The position numbers and the translations under genes were made by a program. Positions 21,898-33,868 of a stretch of DNA of 64,000 bases are shown one piece after another (positions within the stretch are counted from its first letter, which is position 1; each line of letters opens with the position of its first letter). The notes below the pieces were generated by a model that saw nothing but the letters and a program-made list of their open reading frames with translations, had not been told where the DNA came from and searched no databases. The DNA is from Monoraphidium neglectum (Eukaryota > Chlorophyta > Chlorophyceae > Sphaeropleales > Selenastraceae). Where the stretch lies: NCBI RefSeq assembly GCF_000611645.1, contig NW_014013612.1, positions 1 through 64,000 of the forward strand, read 5' to 3'.

Positions 21898-24800
21898 ATG
21901 GGGGACATGCCCACAGCCCCCTTGGCAGAAGTCCAGATTAGGACTAAGGGCGGCCTTCCACAGCAGCCGCAGCCCGGCGAGGCGGTGTCCATTGCAGGCC
22001 GCGGTGCCGGCTTCAAGAGCCAGGCGGCCGCACTCTACCGCAAGAACGCGGTGTACCAACGGCGTAACTGGTGCAGCAATTGCTGCCTGCTGTCGGCGCC
22101 GATCTTCTTTTGCCTGCTGCTCTTTGGAATCCAGATCGCAATCAACAAGCTGCTGCTGACAGGCGACGATTACTCGGTAAGCCGTGGTGGCGTCGACAGC
22201 AGTGTTCCCTTAAGAAGGGGGGAACCCTGGGTTTTGGCTGCTGGGTGTGTTTTGCAACATGCCGGGCCATTGTAGCCCCACGGGGGGCCCTGGGCAATGG
22301 CGGTGACGATTGAATAGCATGCCAATGCCACGGCAGACGGAGCCCTTAATCAATGATTCAGCTGCATGCGGAGCATGCTGGCTGGCCTTTCGCTCGAGCA
22401 AGCAGCATGCAGGAGGTTGGGCAGGCTGATCTTCATGACAGGCTGCGGCCAAAGAACCTTGCACGCGCTCCTGCACCTTCGCCTCGCCACGCAGTGTGGC
22501 TGCCGCTGCACCAAGTGCTGCTTCGAGGGCAACAAGAACAATTGCACCGCTGTGACGACGGGCTCGTGCCCCTACCAGTGTTTGGAAAATTCCAAGACAG
22601 AATGCGGCTACCAGTATTCGACAGCAAAACAGGCCTTCTTCTGCAACATACCTCACCCCTCGTCCTGGCCCGCAGTGCTACAGGTGCGGCAGGGATGGGG
22701 CAGTTGAGGCGATTGGGGCAGCGGCTGGCCTGCTTGATAAATCACGGGTGGCGCCAGCCCCGTGTCCAACAGGTGTTGGCTAGTCCCGCAAGAAGTTATA
22801 GGCATAAAGTCCCCTCCTGCCTGGACCGCGCTGCGCCTCTTCCTGGGTCCCACAGGTCCCAACCGAGGCCAACCGCGCTGCGCCTTGGAAGCCTGACCCG
22901 GTGCTGATCTACACAGGAAAGGACAAGACCACCTCGGATAAGCTGGCCTCCAACCTGCTGCCCAAACCAGCAACGACGGCGGCCAAGCTGCTGTCTGTGC
23001 GTGAATACCTGGCAGAGTGGAGTGCGGCCAACAGCGGGGCCGGGGGTGGCAACCTGAGCGTGCCCGGCGAGGTCCTCACCATGATGGGCATGACGCTGGG
23101 CTCGAGCGCCAAGGTGCTGGCAGGCGTGTACGTGGAGACCGCTTTCATCAACGAGGAGGTGCGGGGTGTGCACATGGGATTGGGGACAGGGGCAGAGAAA
23201 ATAGCTGTACAAGAGGGGGACTGCACTTCCAGATGACCACTGTGCAACTCGTCAGCGGTGCACAATGCGCATGTTCACTTCAACAACAGCTGCGGCGGCA
23301 GTCGCAGCGGCGATGGTAGCAGCTGGATCAACGGCGGAAGCCACAGCAACGGCGGTATCAGCTGCAGCAACGACGGCAGCAGAAGCGGGAGCGGCTGCAA
23401 CAGGTTATGTGCAGTGCTGTCTGTGCAACAGCAGATTAGTGTACCCGTCATAGCCCGCCACAGGCGTACGGATGTGGCACACGAACAGGCAACGACGTCC
23501 TGCAACTCTTCGGCCCATGTGCACCCTCGCAGCTCTCGACTCTATGGCCTGAGGGAACCTGCGAGAAGCTGGGCCTCAGTGGCAGGACCAACGTGACCCT
23601 GACAGAGATGGTGTCGGCGATGGTCAACGCCAGCAACACTCCCGCCAGCGCACGGACCCTCAACTCCCAGCTGAAGAGCCTGCTCGCCACAGCACGTGGT
23701 GGCGCTGATGACAGCGACTTGGACTCAAACACCAGTACCAATGCGCAGGCTTTGTCGCTGCTGACCAGCCTGGCGCTCAACTGCACAGACATGCCTGCCG
23801 CCTTCATCTCCACTGCCTCTGAGATCAGCAGACGGCTGTACTGCGGCTATTACCAGTCACGCTGTGGCGGCGTCACAGGATCACAGCAGTACACAGCCGC
23901 CTATGACTGGAGGAGCACCACCGCCAAGAGGTGGGTTTGCAGGGAGGATGAAGGGAGGGAGGGTACGGGCACATCTTGCTGATGGGCACAACCCCTTTGG
24001 CATTGCCAGGATCAGCTACCAGTAGCTTGGCCTCAGCCGGGTGCAGAGGTGTCGGGATGACGAGTGTTTTGCAATGTGCTCGCGCGGTGCCTGGTGCCAT
24101 GATGCCCTTGCACTCATCGGAACTCACTCTCACGTGACTCACTTCATGTTTCATCCCCAGGTTTGAGCCTGAGATCTACTACAATGACACATACGGCCTG
24201 CCCGTGACAGCCAGCCAGGGCACCGTGTACCAGCGCCTACCAGCCGTGATCAACCTGGCGGTCAACGCATGGATACGCACCTTTGTCGGTGAGGGGTCGC
24301 CTTGGGAGGAGGACGCAGCATGTCAGGTCGAGGGTAGTCCTATGAAACAGTATTGTCGTGTTGGGCGCGCCTGCTGCCACGCAGTGGCACACAATCGTCT
24401 GCTGTTGCCTACATGCTAGCAGGATATGACATCGAGGCCGCAACCCAACCTTCACAGGCACCAATTCAAGCGCAACGCTTCTGGGTGTCCAGGAGGCACC
24501 CAAGCCCGCCAGCTCCCTCAAGCTGGACTTCTCCAACCTGCTGGGGCCCCTGTTTTTCACCTGGGTGGTGCAGATGTTGCTGCCCATATTCCTGATGCAG
24601 CTGGTCTACGAGAAGGAGAAGAGGTGCGCTTGGGAGGGTGAGGGAGGCAGGCAGCTGGTGATGCAACAATACTATATGCAGCTTATGAGTTGGTGGAGGA
24701 TGGGTGACTGAGCTGCAGCCACAATCAACACCATGTCCCGCCCCGGAACCTCCCCACCCCAAGGCTGCGTATGATGATGAAGATGCACGGTCTGGGTGAC

Positions 24801-27800
24801 GGTGCGTACTGGCTGGTGACGTACACCTGGTTCTGGGCGCTGTATGTGGTCTACATGATCATATTCGTGGCCTTTGGGTCCCTCATCGGCCTCAACATGT
24901 TCACAAAGAACTCTCTCGGCGTCCAGGTGGGATGAGGAAGAGTAGATAGCGGTTTTTGAATGCAGTTCTAAGGTCGGCAAAAGTCAGAGCATGCACATGA
25001 CGTTGTCCTTCTTGTATTCATGGACCGTCGTGGGTTGATGTGTGCGTGTGAAGCGGCCCTGGTCCGTCTGGTGAAGCCATTCGCAGAATATCCTGATGAC
25101 CGCGCCTGGACCTGCCCGCGCCTTCCAACTCTGCCCCCATTCTTTGCGCGCGCCACCCCTCTCAGATCGTGATGTACATCATATTTGGCCACAACATGAT
25201 CGCATTCGCGTTCCTGCTGTCCTGCTTCTTCAGCAGCAGCAAGACCGCCACAGTCTTTGCCTACCTGGTGGTGTTTGGCACTGGTCTCATTGGCAGCCTG
25301 CTGCTGTCACGCCTCATGAGCGGGGACTTCTGGTACATGACGCTCGTGGAGCTCATACCATCCTTCGCGCTCTACAGGTGCGGGGTGGTTGCGGGGGTGT
25401 GAGAGGGGCAGGCCGCAAGCAGCTTTTGGGAACCTGCTTCCAGCAAGGACGGTTTCTCCAACCGCCACACCAGCCAGGCCGTGTCCCTTCAGAGTCCCAC
25501 CCTCACCTCATCTCACCTCACCTCATGGCCCCCTCTCTTAAAACCAAAAACACCACTCACCCCCAGGGGCCTGTATGAGTTTGGTGAGTACGCCTACCTG
25601 GCTGTCTACCGCGACTCATTTGGCATCTCATTCTCAACTCTGTCGGAGCCTGGCAACGGCCTGAAGACCGTGTGGGCCATCCTGATCGTCGAGTGGTTTG
25701 TGTTCATTGCGCTGGCCTGGTACCTGGAGCAGGTGTTTGCCAGCGGCACGGGCAACAGGCGCCACCCCCTCTTCTTCCTGGACTGCTTCCGCAAGGTGGA
25801 GGGCGGGCTGGCGCTCAGTGGTTTCAGTGGGGTTGGGAATCTGGGCCGAGGACAAGGCCTGGTGTATATGCATGCCTGCCATGCAGTAGAGTGATTTGAA
25901 TTGTAGCAGGAACGGGTTGTTTGTTCACATCCATCAAACAGCAGCCACTCATCATTCCTTGTTGCAGCTGACACCTTTGAGTTCAGCAAATCCTAAATCC
26001 GGCAAAACCTCTCTCAACACAGGGCCACAAGGCAGCGGCTAACGCGCGCCTCCAAGCCCAGGCCCAGGAGGTGTCGCCCATAACAGAGCAGGCGGATGAC
26101 GTCGCCGCAGGTGGGGCAGGGCAGGGGCGCCGCCAAGCCAGTCACAACACAAGCCAACCTGCGCTCCCCAAAGGAAGTCGGCTGTCACTGCAGGTTTTGG
26201 TGGTGTTCAGCACACCTCAAGCCGCCTCAAGCATCATCACCACTCAATTCAAGCCGCTGCCCTGCAACACCCTCCGCCCTATCCCCTCAGAGCACGCGCG
26301 CGTCAACGCCCTGGTGGACTATGCGGGCAACCCCATCATTGTGAGGGAGCTCAAAAAAATCTACCCTGGGCAGGACGGACAGCCTCCAAAGGTGACATCA
26401 GCGGCGCCCCTGCTTGATGTGATTGACGCAGCGCCCACGCAGCCACTCGAAATCCAGCAATGATGTACTCATCAACAACTTGGAGCGCCTGCTGAACCAA
26501 CCCTCACAAACCCTGCTGTCCTTGCTCCTGAACGTCGTCAGCTGGCTGTGCGCCAGCTCAACCTGGCCATTGAGAAGGGCGAGTGCTTCGGCCTGCTGGG
26601 ACCAAACGGCGCCGGCAAGTCCACCTCCATAAACATGATGGTGCGGGCTGCCCCCTCTGGCAGGCTTTGCACCCTCAACGAATGCAGACATGGGGCAAAG
26701 CAAGCCCCCGTTTGTGCAGGGAGGGGAAGCAGGGCTTCAGGCAGGGATGTCGCAGTGGGGCTGGAAGCACTGCTGCTGCACCGTTATGAGCACAGCCCTA
26801 GTTGCTATTCCGTAGTGCTGCGCCGCCAGCATGTTAGACCCCGCTCCCCCAACCCCCCGGCAGGTGGGCCTTTTGGAGCCGACCCACGGCACCGCCCTGA
26901 TCGGCGGCTATGACATCCGCAGCGACATGGCGGCCATCTACACGCTGATGGGGGTCTGCCCGCAGCACGACCTGCTGTGGGAGACGCTGACGGGGCGCGA
27001 GCACCTCACGTTCTACGGGCGCCTCAAGGGCCTGCAGGGTGCGCGCGCGCGCACGCGCCTGTGGGGCCCTGCCTTGGAAAGACGGCAGCACAGCGCCTCC
27101 AGCAGAGCGGGGTAGAGCACCGCTCAGCTGCTCGCAATGTTGTGTTGGTGTTGAGCTGGCGACCCACCCCTCCTTCCCGTGCGCAGGCAAGGCCCTGCTG
27201 GAGGCGGTGGAGAGCGGCCTGCGCGCCGTCAACCTCTGGAACAACGGCGTCGCGGACAAGCAGGCGCGGCAGTACAGCGGCGGCATGAAGCGGCGGCTGA
27301 GTGTGGCCATCAGCTTTGTGGGGGACCCCCTGGTGGTGTACCTGGACGAGCCCTCCACGGTGCGGCAAGGGGAGGCCTTGGGGGGGAGGTTGGGAGGGTG
27401 TTGGGGAGTGAGGTTTTTGGGGGGGNNNNNNNNNNNNNNNNNNNNNNNNNNNNNNNNNNNNNNNNNNNNNNNNNNNNNNNNNNNNNNNNNNNNNNNNNNN
27501 NNNNNNNNNNNNNNNNNNNNNNNNNNNNNNNNNNNNNNNNNNNNNNNNNNNNNNNNNNNNNNNNNNNNNNNNNNNNNNNNNNNNNNNNNNNNNNNNNNNN
27601 NNNNNNNNNNNNNNNNNNNNNNNNNNNNNNNNNNNNNNNNNNNNNNNNNNNNNNNNNNNNNNNNNNNNNNNNNNNNNNNNNNNNNNNNNNNNNNNNNNNN
27701 NNNNNNNNNNNNNNNNNNNNNNNNNNNNNNNNNNNNGTGTTGGGGAGTGAGGTTTTTTGGGGGGGGGGAGGGGCGGGTGACAGAGAGGATGAAGGGCAAA

Positions 27801-28931
27801 GCCCTGTGTGCTGGCGCCGCCCATGCGAGTGTGACCACTTCAGACGTGCAGTCCCCGGGAGGGGAGCGACGGGCTGACGTGCCTGAGCTGCCCACAATCC
27901 ACGTGTTGCGCTGCACCCCCTGCACCCGCACCCCTGCACGACCTGCATACCCAGCTTGCGCAAACATCACAACCCGCATGGCCCCGCACCTCTCTGGGCC
28001 CCCACCCCTCACCCCCAGGGCCTGGACCCCGCATCGCGGCGCAACCTGTGGGACGTGGTCAAGAGCAACAAGGCCGGTCGCGGCATTGTGCTCACCACGC
28101 ACTCCATGGAGGAGGCCGAGACCCTGTGCGACCGCCTGGGCATATTCGTGGACGGCCGGCTGGTCTGCATTGGCAACCCCAAGGAGATCACCAGCAGGTG
28201 GGGCCGGGACTCCCTGGCGGCTCAAAGCCCTACTCTTCCGCGTGGGCTTGTGGCCCGCCGCCCTCCCTTTCCCACTACGCGTAATGTCGAAGAGATCATG
28301 CACACGTTGTGTGTTTGTGCTCTCCATGCACTACGCAACTGCATGTGCTTGCCACACACAATCAGACCAACAACAGCCCACCTTTGGAACTGAACCATGA
28401 ACCCTGAATGGTCACCCCTCCCAGGTATGGGGGCTATCTGGTGATGACACTCACAGTGGCGGGGGGCCAGGAGTCCCAGGCGCGCGCATTTGTGGAGCGG
28501 CTTGCGCCCAACGCGCGGCTCACCTACAGCGTCGGCGGCACCCTAAAGTTCGAGCTGCCCAGCGACGAGGTGTGCGCGTTGTGGGGCACTCCTGCACCCC
28601 CAGGGTCTCGAGCCAGCACTCGCACCTGCAGGGGTGATGCTACTGCACCTCCCCACACCACTCCTGGAGGGGCTGTATAACGGGGCACCTTGGCTTGGGC
28701 TATGGGCCAACACTGCCAGACGCAGCGCCTCATGCTGTCCTGTTTTCTGGGCGCCCCCCTCCACTGCAACCCCAGGTGTCGCTCAGCGGCGTATTTGCGG
28801 CGATGGCGGCGGCCAAGGCCGACAGCAGCTCGCAGCGGCTGCGCGTGCTGGACTGGGGGGTGGCCAACGCCACCCTGGAGGAGGTGTTCATCAAGTTTGC
28901 GCGCGCAATAGGGGCCAAGGCCGGGGAATGA
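21898..28931 (+). CDS. ABC transporter, subfamily A half transporter (ATH type)
   Basis: Membrane transporter, family role in lipid export or trafficking; substrate unknown. Seventeen phase-consistent exons: 21898-22176, 22495-22683, 22856-23158, 23464-23930, 24161-24288, 24458-24623, 24764-24926, 25166-25377, 25567-25795, 26023-26110, 26291-26391, 26542-26640, 26864-27038, 27187-27359, 28019-28197, 28425-28569 and 28776-28931; about 1083 aa. First TM helix [16 protein letters not shown], then a large Cys-rich, N-glycosylation-rich loop (about residues 90-440), then the remaining TM segments ([40 protein letters not shown]; further helices to [12 protein letters not shown]). One NBD: Walker [13 protein letters not shown]-loop VCPQHDLLW, signature QYSGGMKRR, Walker [14 protein letters not shown], switch His [10 protein letters not shown]. 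One TMD plus one NBD matches plant ABCA2-12 half transporters. The assembly gap lies in the intron between ...LDEPST and GLDP..., so no coding sequence appears lost. Confidence 0.93.
27399..27768 (+). repeat. G-rich minisatellite flanking the assembly gap
   Basis: The same G/T-rich unit (GTTGGGGAGTGAGG plus T and G runs) is present at 27399-27425 and again at 27737-27768, on the two sides of the N run. The gap probably replaces more copies of this repeat. Confidence 0.7.
27426..27736. other. Assembly gap (311 N)
   Basis: Unsequenced bases inside an ABCA intron. Any ORF crossing it is artificial. Confidence 0.99.
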
Positions 28932-30729
28932 GCGCAGCAGGCACGGTAGGCCGCGACAATCACACGCAGCGACACCGGCTGGCGGGGTCGCATCGGCGGT
29001 GCATCGCAGTCCAGCGCTCAGCTAGCGGGCCGTAGTTCCTGAAAGCGCAGCTCGCGTGTTACCGGGGCCCTGGGAGGGCTCAGTAGTTCTTATCATTGAG
29101 GAAAGGGTCCACCTTTGCAACTGTTTCGAGTTTCCTTTTCCTTAGTCTGGGACGGCAGGCTCGTTGTTGGTTGCCAGAGCGCAACTCGCTCTTTTCAGCA
29201 CCAGCTCAGCCACGCACCATCCAGGGGAGCACAGCGCCACTTGCGCGGCGGGGACAAGCCCCAAAGGTGGTGAATGCTGTGATGCGTGCTCCCACGAATC
29301 ATTCAGCATGAGAGCGGACAGCCCCATCCCTTGTGCTCAGCTCTTAAAGACTGCGCCATGCGGGCTAACTGGTTGGGGGCCCTGGACACCCCTACCTTGT
29401 TCTTTGGTAACGTGTGCAAAATTTTGATCTTGAATCCAAGCCTGCAGCCCTGGCGCAGCGTGGCACCAGCCAGCCGCCACGTAGGCAGGTAACACTGGCC
29501 CCCAGCATGGTGACTTGGCTCCCCCATGCATGCTCAGTCTCGTTAGCCTGCGACAGCTGCGGATCTGGGCTTGACCAGAGATGACACAGCCGTAGCAGCG
29601 GCGGCATGTTTTGAGTGCACCTCCTTCTATGCCCTGGAACCCACAACGTCGCCATGCCTTCATGTGGGTGTGTTTACACCAGGGAGCGAGGTGCTGCAGA
29701 CCAAGGAGCGCGCTTCAACCCGCGGGTGGATTTGCACACCGCCCTGGCAAGACAGGGCACTGGGGCAGGGCTGGCGCCGCGCGCTGTTGGGCTGCGCAAA
29801 GCGATTGCCAACAATAATACAGAGGGGTGCTGCAAGGCCAGCGTTATCGCTGCACACAAACTTTTGCACCACCCACTCCGCCCTCATCTGAGGTGGCCGG
29901 CCGGGATCAAGAGCAGGGGGCTACTCTCCGCAAGGCAAATGGCGTGCCCGCGGCCAGCCCCCTGGTCCGTCCCCTGGCAGCCCCCGCACGACCCGTGCGT
30001 GCAGTGCACAGGGGGGGTGCGGGGGTGGCTACGAGGGTGCCCGCCGTGCATGCGGCAGGCGACTGCACTCTGACCTACACCAACAGCCTACCACGCGAAT
30101 AACAATTAAGCGATCGCGGCCAAACACCAAGTGGGGAATAACAAAGCAATGCTTGCAACGGCGTGGGGGTCCCGCTCTGCTGGGCACATGAGACCTGAGA
30201 TGCCCAGGGCTGCGCGCGATGCCGACAGCCAATTGCAGTCTTTGGGGGGTGGACGGGTAAACATGTGCGCATCCTGGGTGGCAGGCCATCCTGGACGGGG
30301 AGGCCCCGCAGACGCGCACCCGACACCGCCACCGGCTGGTCACAACCCCGGCCAGCACACCTCAACCCCACGAGGAGTGGGAATGGGTTTCTGGCCAGGC
30401 CAGCCTTGCGCGGGCCAAAGGCCACGAGCGGCACAAATAAAATGTTGCGGGTCGCGCATACCACTCTGCCCAGAGCACATGTTGATGAAACTAGGGCACA
30501 TGTGTGCAGTTCTGGCCGCTCGCCAGGGCAAGCGCTGCGAACCCAATTGTGGAGTGCGCTTATAGCACCGGCACGCGATCGCGGCGCGGGGTGAGAGCTG
30601 TCGCAGCGCCATCCCGCACAGCAACAACTCCCCCGCTGCTGAACTGTCAGCGCCCAGCATATGAAGCTACCAGGGTGCCTGGGCGTCATGCCCTGTGCCG
30701 CCACAGGTGCGCCACGGCTGACATCACCA
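28932..30729. other. Intergenic stretch between convergent genes
   Basis: About 1.8 kb between the ABCA stop (+) and the KCS stop (-). Both 3' UTRs should be here. Several GC-rich open frames exist on both strands but none shows motifs or splice-linked continuation. Confidence 0.45.
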
Positions 30730-33700
30730 TCAGGTCATCTTGGCGAGCTGGTCATACATGTGCGCCACATCAAAGCCCTCCCATGCCGGGTGTGCGTCCC
30801 GGATGCGCCGGTTGGCGCGCCACACCGCGCTGTTGCACTTGAAGCCGCTGCCAAAGCCGACCTGCCACACCGTGTCGCCGCGCTTGAGGCCGCGGTATGA
30901 CTCAATGTAGGCGAGGCAGTACCAGATGCTGCTGCTGCTGACGTTGCCGAAGCGGAAGAGCGAGGCGCGGCTGGGCTCCACGGTCTCGCGGCCCAGGGTC
31001 AGCTGCTTCTCAATCTCATCAATCACCGCGCGGCCGCCTTCACGTCAGAGGGTTATGGTGGGGTTTGGGGCGTACAGGGGTCGGTGTGAGACGAGGCCAG
31101 GCTCCAGGCTCGCAGGAATTGTGGGAATCAGGGCTCTGTCATGTGGGGGGCGCTGCGATCGAGGTTGCAGGCGCACCCCCCACTGTGGCTGGCCTGTTAG
31201 ATGAAATGCCCATGCCGCGCACCTGTGTGGATGCAGATGTGGTTGAAGGCCTTCTTGAAGTTGGGCACGTACGCCTTGACCCTCTTGGAGCCGTACACCT
31301 TGCGAGCCAGCATGTTGGCGGCAAACAGCAGCTGCTCGGTCACTGGCAGCACCTTGGGGCCGAGGGTGGTGATGTTGGTCTTCAGGGCCATGCCTGAGAG
31401 GGAGGAGAATTGAAGGATGACAGAGGGATGAGCAAAGGGTCGCGCACGAGGTGGCCGTCAGCACGGCGGCCATCACTGATGCTCCTGAACCAGCTCACTG
31501 GAGTGAGGGGTTTTTGTGTACCTGGGGCAGGGGAACCCCTCCTCATTGGCTGCATCTGACTTGAGTGGCCTGACACACCGCCATCGACATCTGAACCGTG
31601 CCCATTGTTATTGCCAGCTCACCTGCAAGTCCAAGATGCCCCAGCCCCCGAGCCACAGCCCCACCCATCCCGCTGCAGGTGCCTCACCTGCAACGCCCAT
31701 GAGCTCCTTGGCCAGGCGGATGCCCCTCACGCCCGCCTCGTCCTCCACCTCAAACACGCAGTTGAAGGCCGCGTCGTTGGCTGCCAGGTTGGTGCGCACC
31801 ACGTGCTGCAGCTCATACTTGGAGCGCCTAGGTTTTTAGGGGGTTTTTTTGTCGAAGGGGGGTGCGAGTGGAAGCAGTGAAGGGGGAGGGGGTGCGAGTG
31901 GAAGGTGAGGGAAGGGGCTCAGCTATCAGCCACACGCATGCAGCTGACCACGCCCGGCTTCAAAAATGTTTGGAATCTGTTGCTGATTGTGTCTGTTGCA
32001 GCTCTGCAAACTTCGACAAGCCTTTAACGCCATTGGTGTCACTGCCAACGCTGAGGCTGCTGCAGCACTGCCACACTCCGCCCCACACCCCTCCCGGCCA
32101 CCGCTGTTGGTTTCACTGGCCTTTGATTGCTTCTTTGCTGCCACCGCTGCCACTGTCACTGCACAAGCTTCCAGCAATGCCGCTGCTGCTGCATCTGCTG
32201 TTCCTGCGACTGTTGGATGTGCGGAGGCGTGTTGTGGCCCACCATAGCGCGCAGCCCGCTCCCCCTCACCGGCTGTCTTTCCGCTTGTTGGAGAGCAGCA
32301 GCGCGGCGCCACCGACGCGGAAGATGGTATTGGTGACCAGCATGCCGCGGTTTGTCCCCGGGTACCAGTTGTAGGTGAGGTTCTCCGTTGACACCACCAG
32401 GGCGTAGGTGTTGGGGTAGATCTCCAGCATCTGGCGCGCCAGGTCGGCCGCGATGACGCCGGCTGCGGTAGGGATGAGTGACCCGGCGACACGCGTCGGG
32501 CGGGTGTGGTGAGCGCAGGCGCGCGTGCCTCCAGGAGCGGCGCAGCTAACGGACTCAGGATATGGCCGACTCGCGTGCAAGGACATGCGAGACGATTGAC
32601 AGTTTCCAGCCCACCTGAGCAGCCCATGCCCCCGAGGTTGTAGTTGATGGTGTTGGATCCCATCCCAAAGTGGTTCATGATGGTCGCGCTGAGGGACGGC
32701 GTGGTGTTGAACAGGCTGCTGTTGGTGATGACCACGCCGATCTGCTTGGGGCTGACATTGACCTTGTTGAGCAGGTCCTTGACCGCGCCAAACGCGACAG
32801 ACTCGAACTCGAAGCGGCAGGATGCCATTGTCAGGTCCATGGGCACGTTGGTGAGCGACGGGGGCGCGTAGGTCTCGTCACCAAGGCCGCTGCGCGCCAG
32901 GACCTTTGACATGAACTGCAGCGACTCGGGGCCAAAGTTATTGGTGGAGGCCACGATCACGTCGTACTCCTTCTTGGACACCTTCCAGCTGGAGTGGTGC
33001 GAGTTTTGGCGGGGAGGTGGTGGATTATAGCGGAGGGGTCAAGACAGGGCTATGAGTAAGCACCAGAGGGAGAGGAACATGACTACTAGTGTGTGTGTGT
33101 GTGAGTGAGTGTGCGCGTGCATGTGTTTGTGTGGAGAAAGTTTGCACACAAGAGCAGTTGGTGCAGACCTGTGTGCTGACACCCACAGTGTGCTCAAGGG
33201 TGTGCGCATGCCTACAGCTTGCATGGCTGCCTTGGAAGGTCGCGTCAAAAGCTGGACTCATACACTGTGCTTCAAGCCAAACCGTCACTGCTGAGCTGAC
33301 CCGCTGCCAACCCATAAGGGCCAATCTGCCAGCATTACAACTACATGCTGTGCTGCCTGGGCCCTATGCAGCACCTGCCGTCAACACTCAGCCATAGTCT
33401 GAGTGAGTAATCAAGCTGCTTTCGCCATGATAGAATTTTCCACGCAGCCCCTGTCAGCCCCCCCTGTGGTTTGCGCCGCTGCAGGTGCTGAGCGCCGTTC
33501 AGACGCCAGTGCTTGGGCCTTCATGCCTCCTCCTCATATGACAACTATCATCGAGATGGCACCGCCTGGGCCTAATCGCGCGATATCAGCAGAATTTGCG
33601 CCCCAGAAATGTCTTGAAGTTCTCGCAAGGCCAGAGCGATGTGTCTGAGGTCTGTGTCTGCCGATGCAGCAAATTTTGCCTGGCAGCTTTTGCTTGCCAG

Positions 33701-33868
33701 GTGTGTGTGCGTGACCAACCGCCGCATGTGAAGCAGGTGCCTGGCACGAACTGATTACCTGTCAGGCGCTCGGTAGACCGAGTAGTCCACTAGAAACACA
33801 CGGCGGCGCGTCACCAGGCGCCACAGAAGAGCGCCCGCCAAAAGTAGCGCCGCCGCGCACGCCACCAT
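30730..33868 (-). CDS. KCS: 3-ketoacyl-CoA synthase (FAE1/KCS type)
   Basis: Condensing enzyme of ER fatty-acid elongation: acyl-CoA plus malonyl-CoA gives 3-ketoacyl-CoA, the first step toward very-long-chain fatty acids. Six exons, transcribed leftward: 33868-33759, 32988-32615, 32462-32270, 31827-31688, 31393-31223 and 31037-30730; all junction phases agree; 431 aa. The start [19 protein letters not shown] is the first Met after an in-frame stop and gives one N-terminal hydrophobic segment, then [14 protein letters not shown]. Catalytic residues: Cys160 in [10 protein letters not shown], His328 in HICIHTGGR, Asn361 in RFGNVSSSS. Their spacing (168 and 33) equals that of Cys223/His391/Asn424 in Arabidopsis FAE1. 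Other family motifs: [29 protein letters not shown]. It is about 70 aa shorter than plant KCS, mostly at the N-terminus, so it has less membrane anchor than usual. Confidence 0.95.
33085..33135 (+). repeat. (GT)n tract in KCS intron 1
   Basis: GT-rich on the plus strand, hence CA-rich in the transcript, about 100 bases upstream of the exon-2 acceptor. Confidence 0.7.

Noticed and set aside
26834..28327. Long minus-strand ORF (about 497 codons) across the assembly gap
   Set aside because: It runs through 311 N and is antisense to clear ABCA exons.
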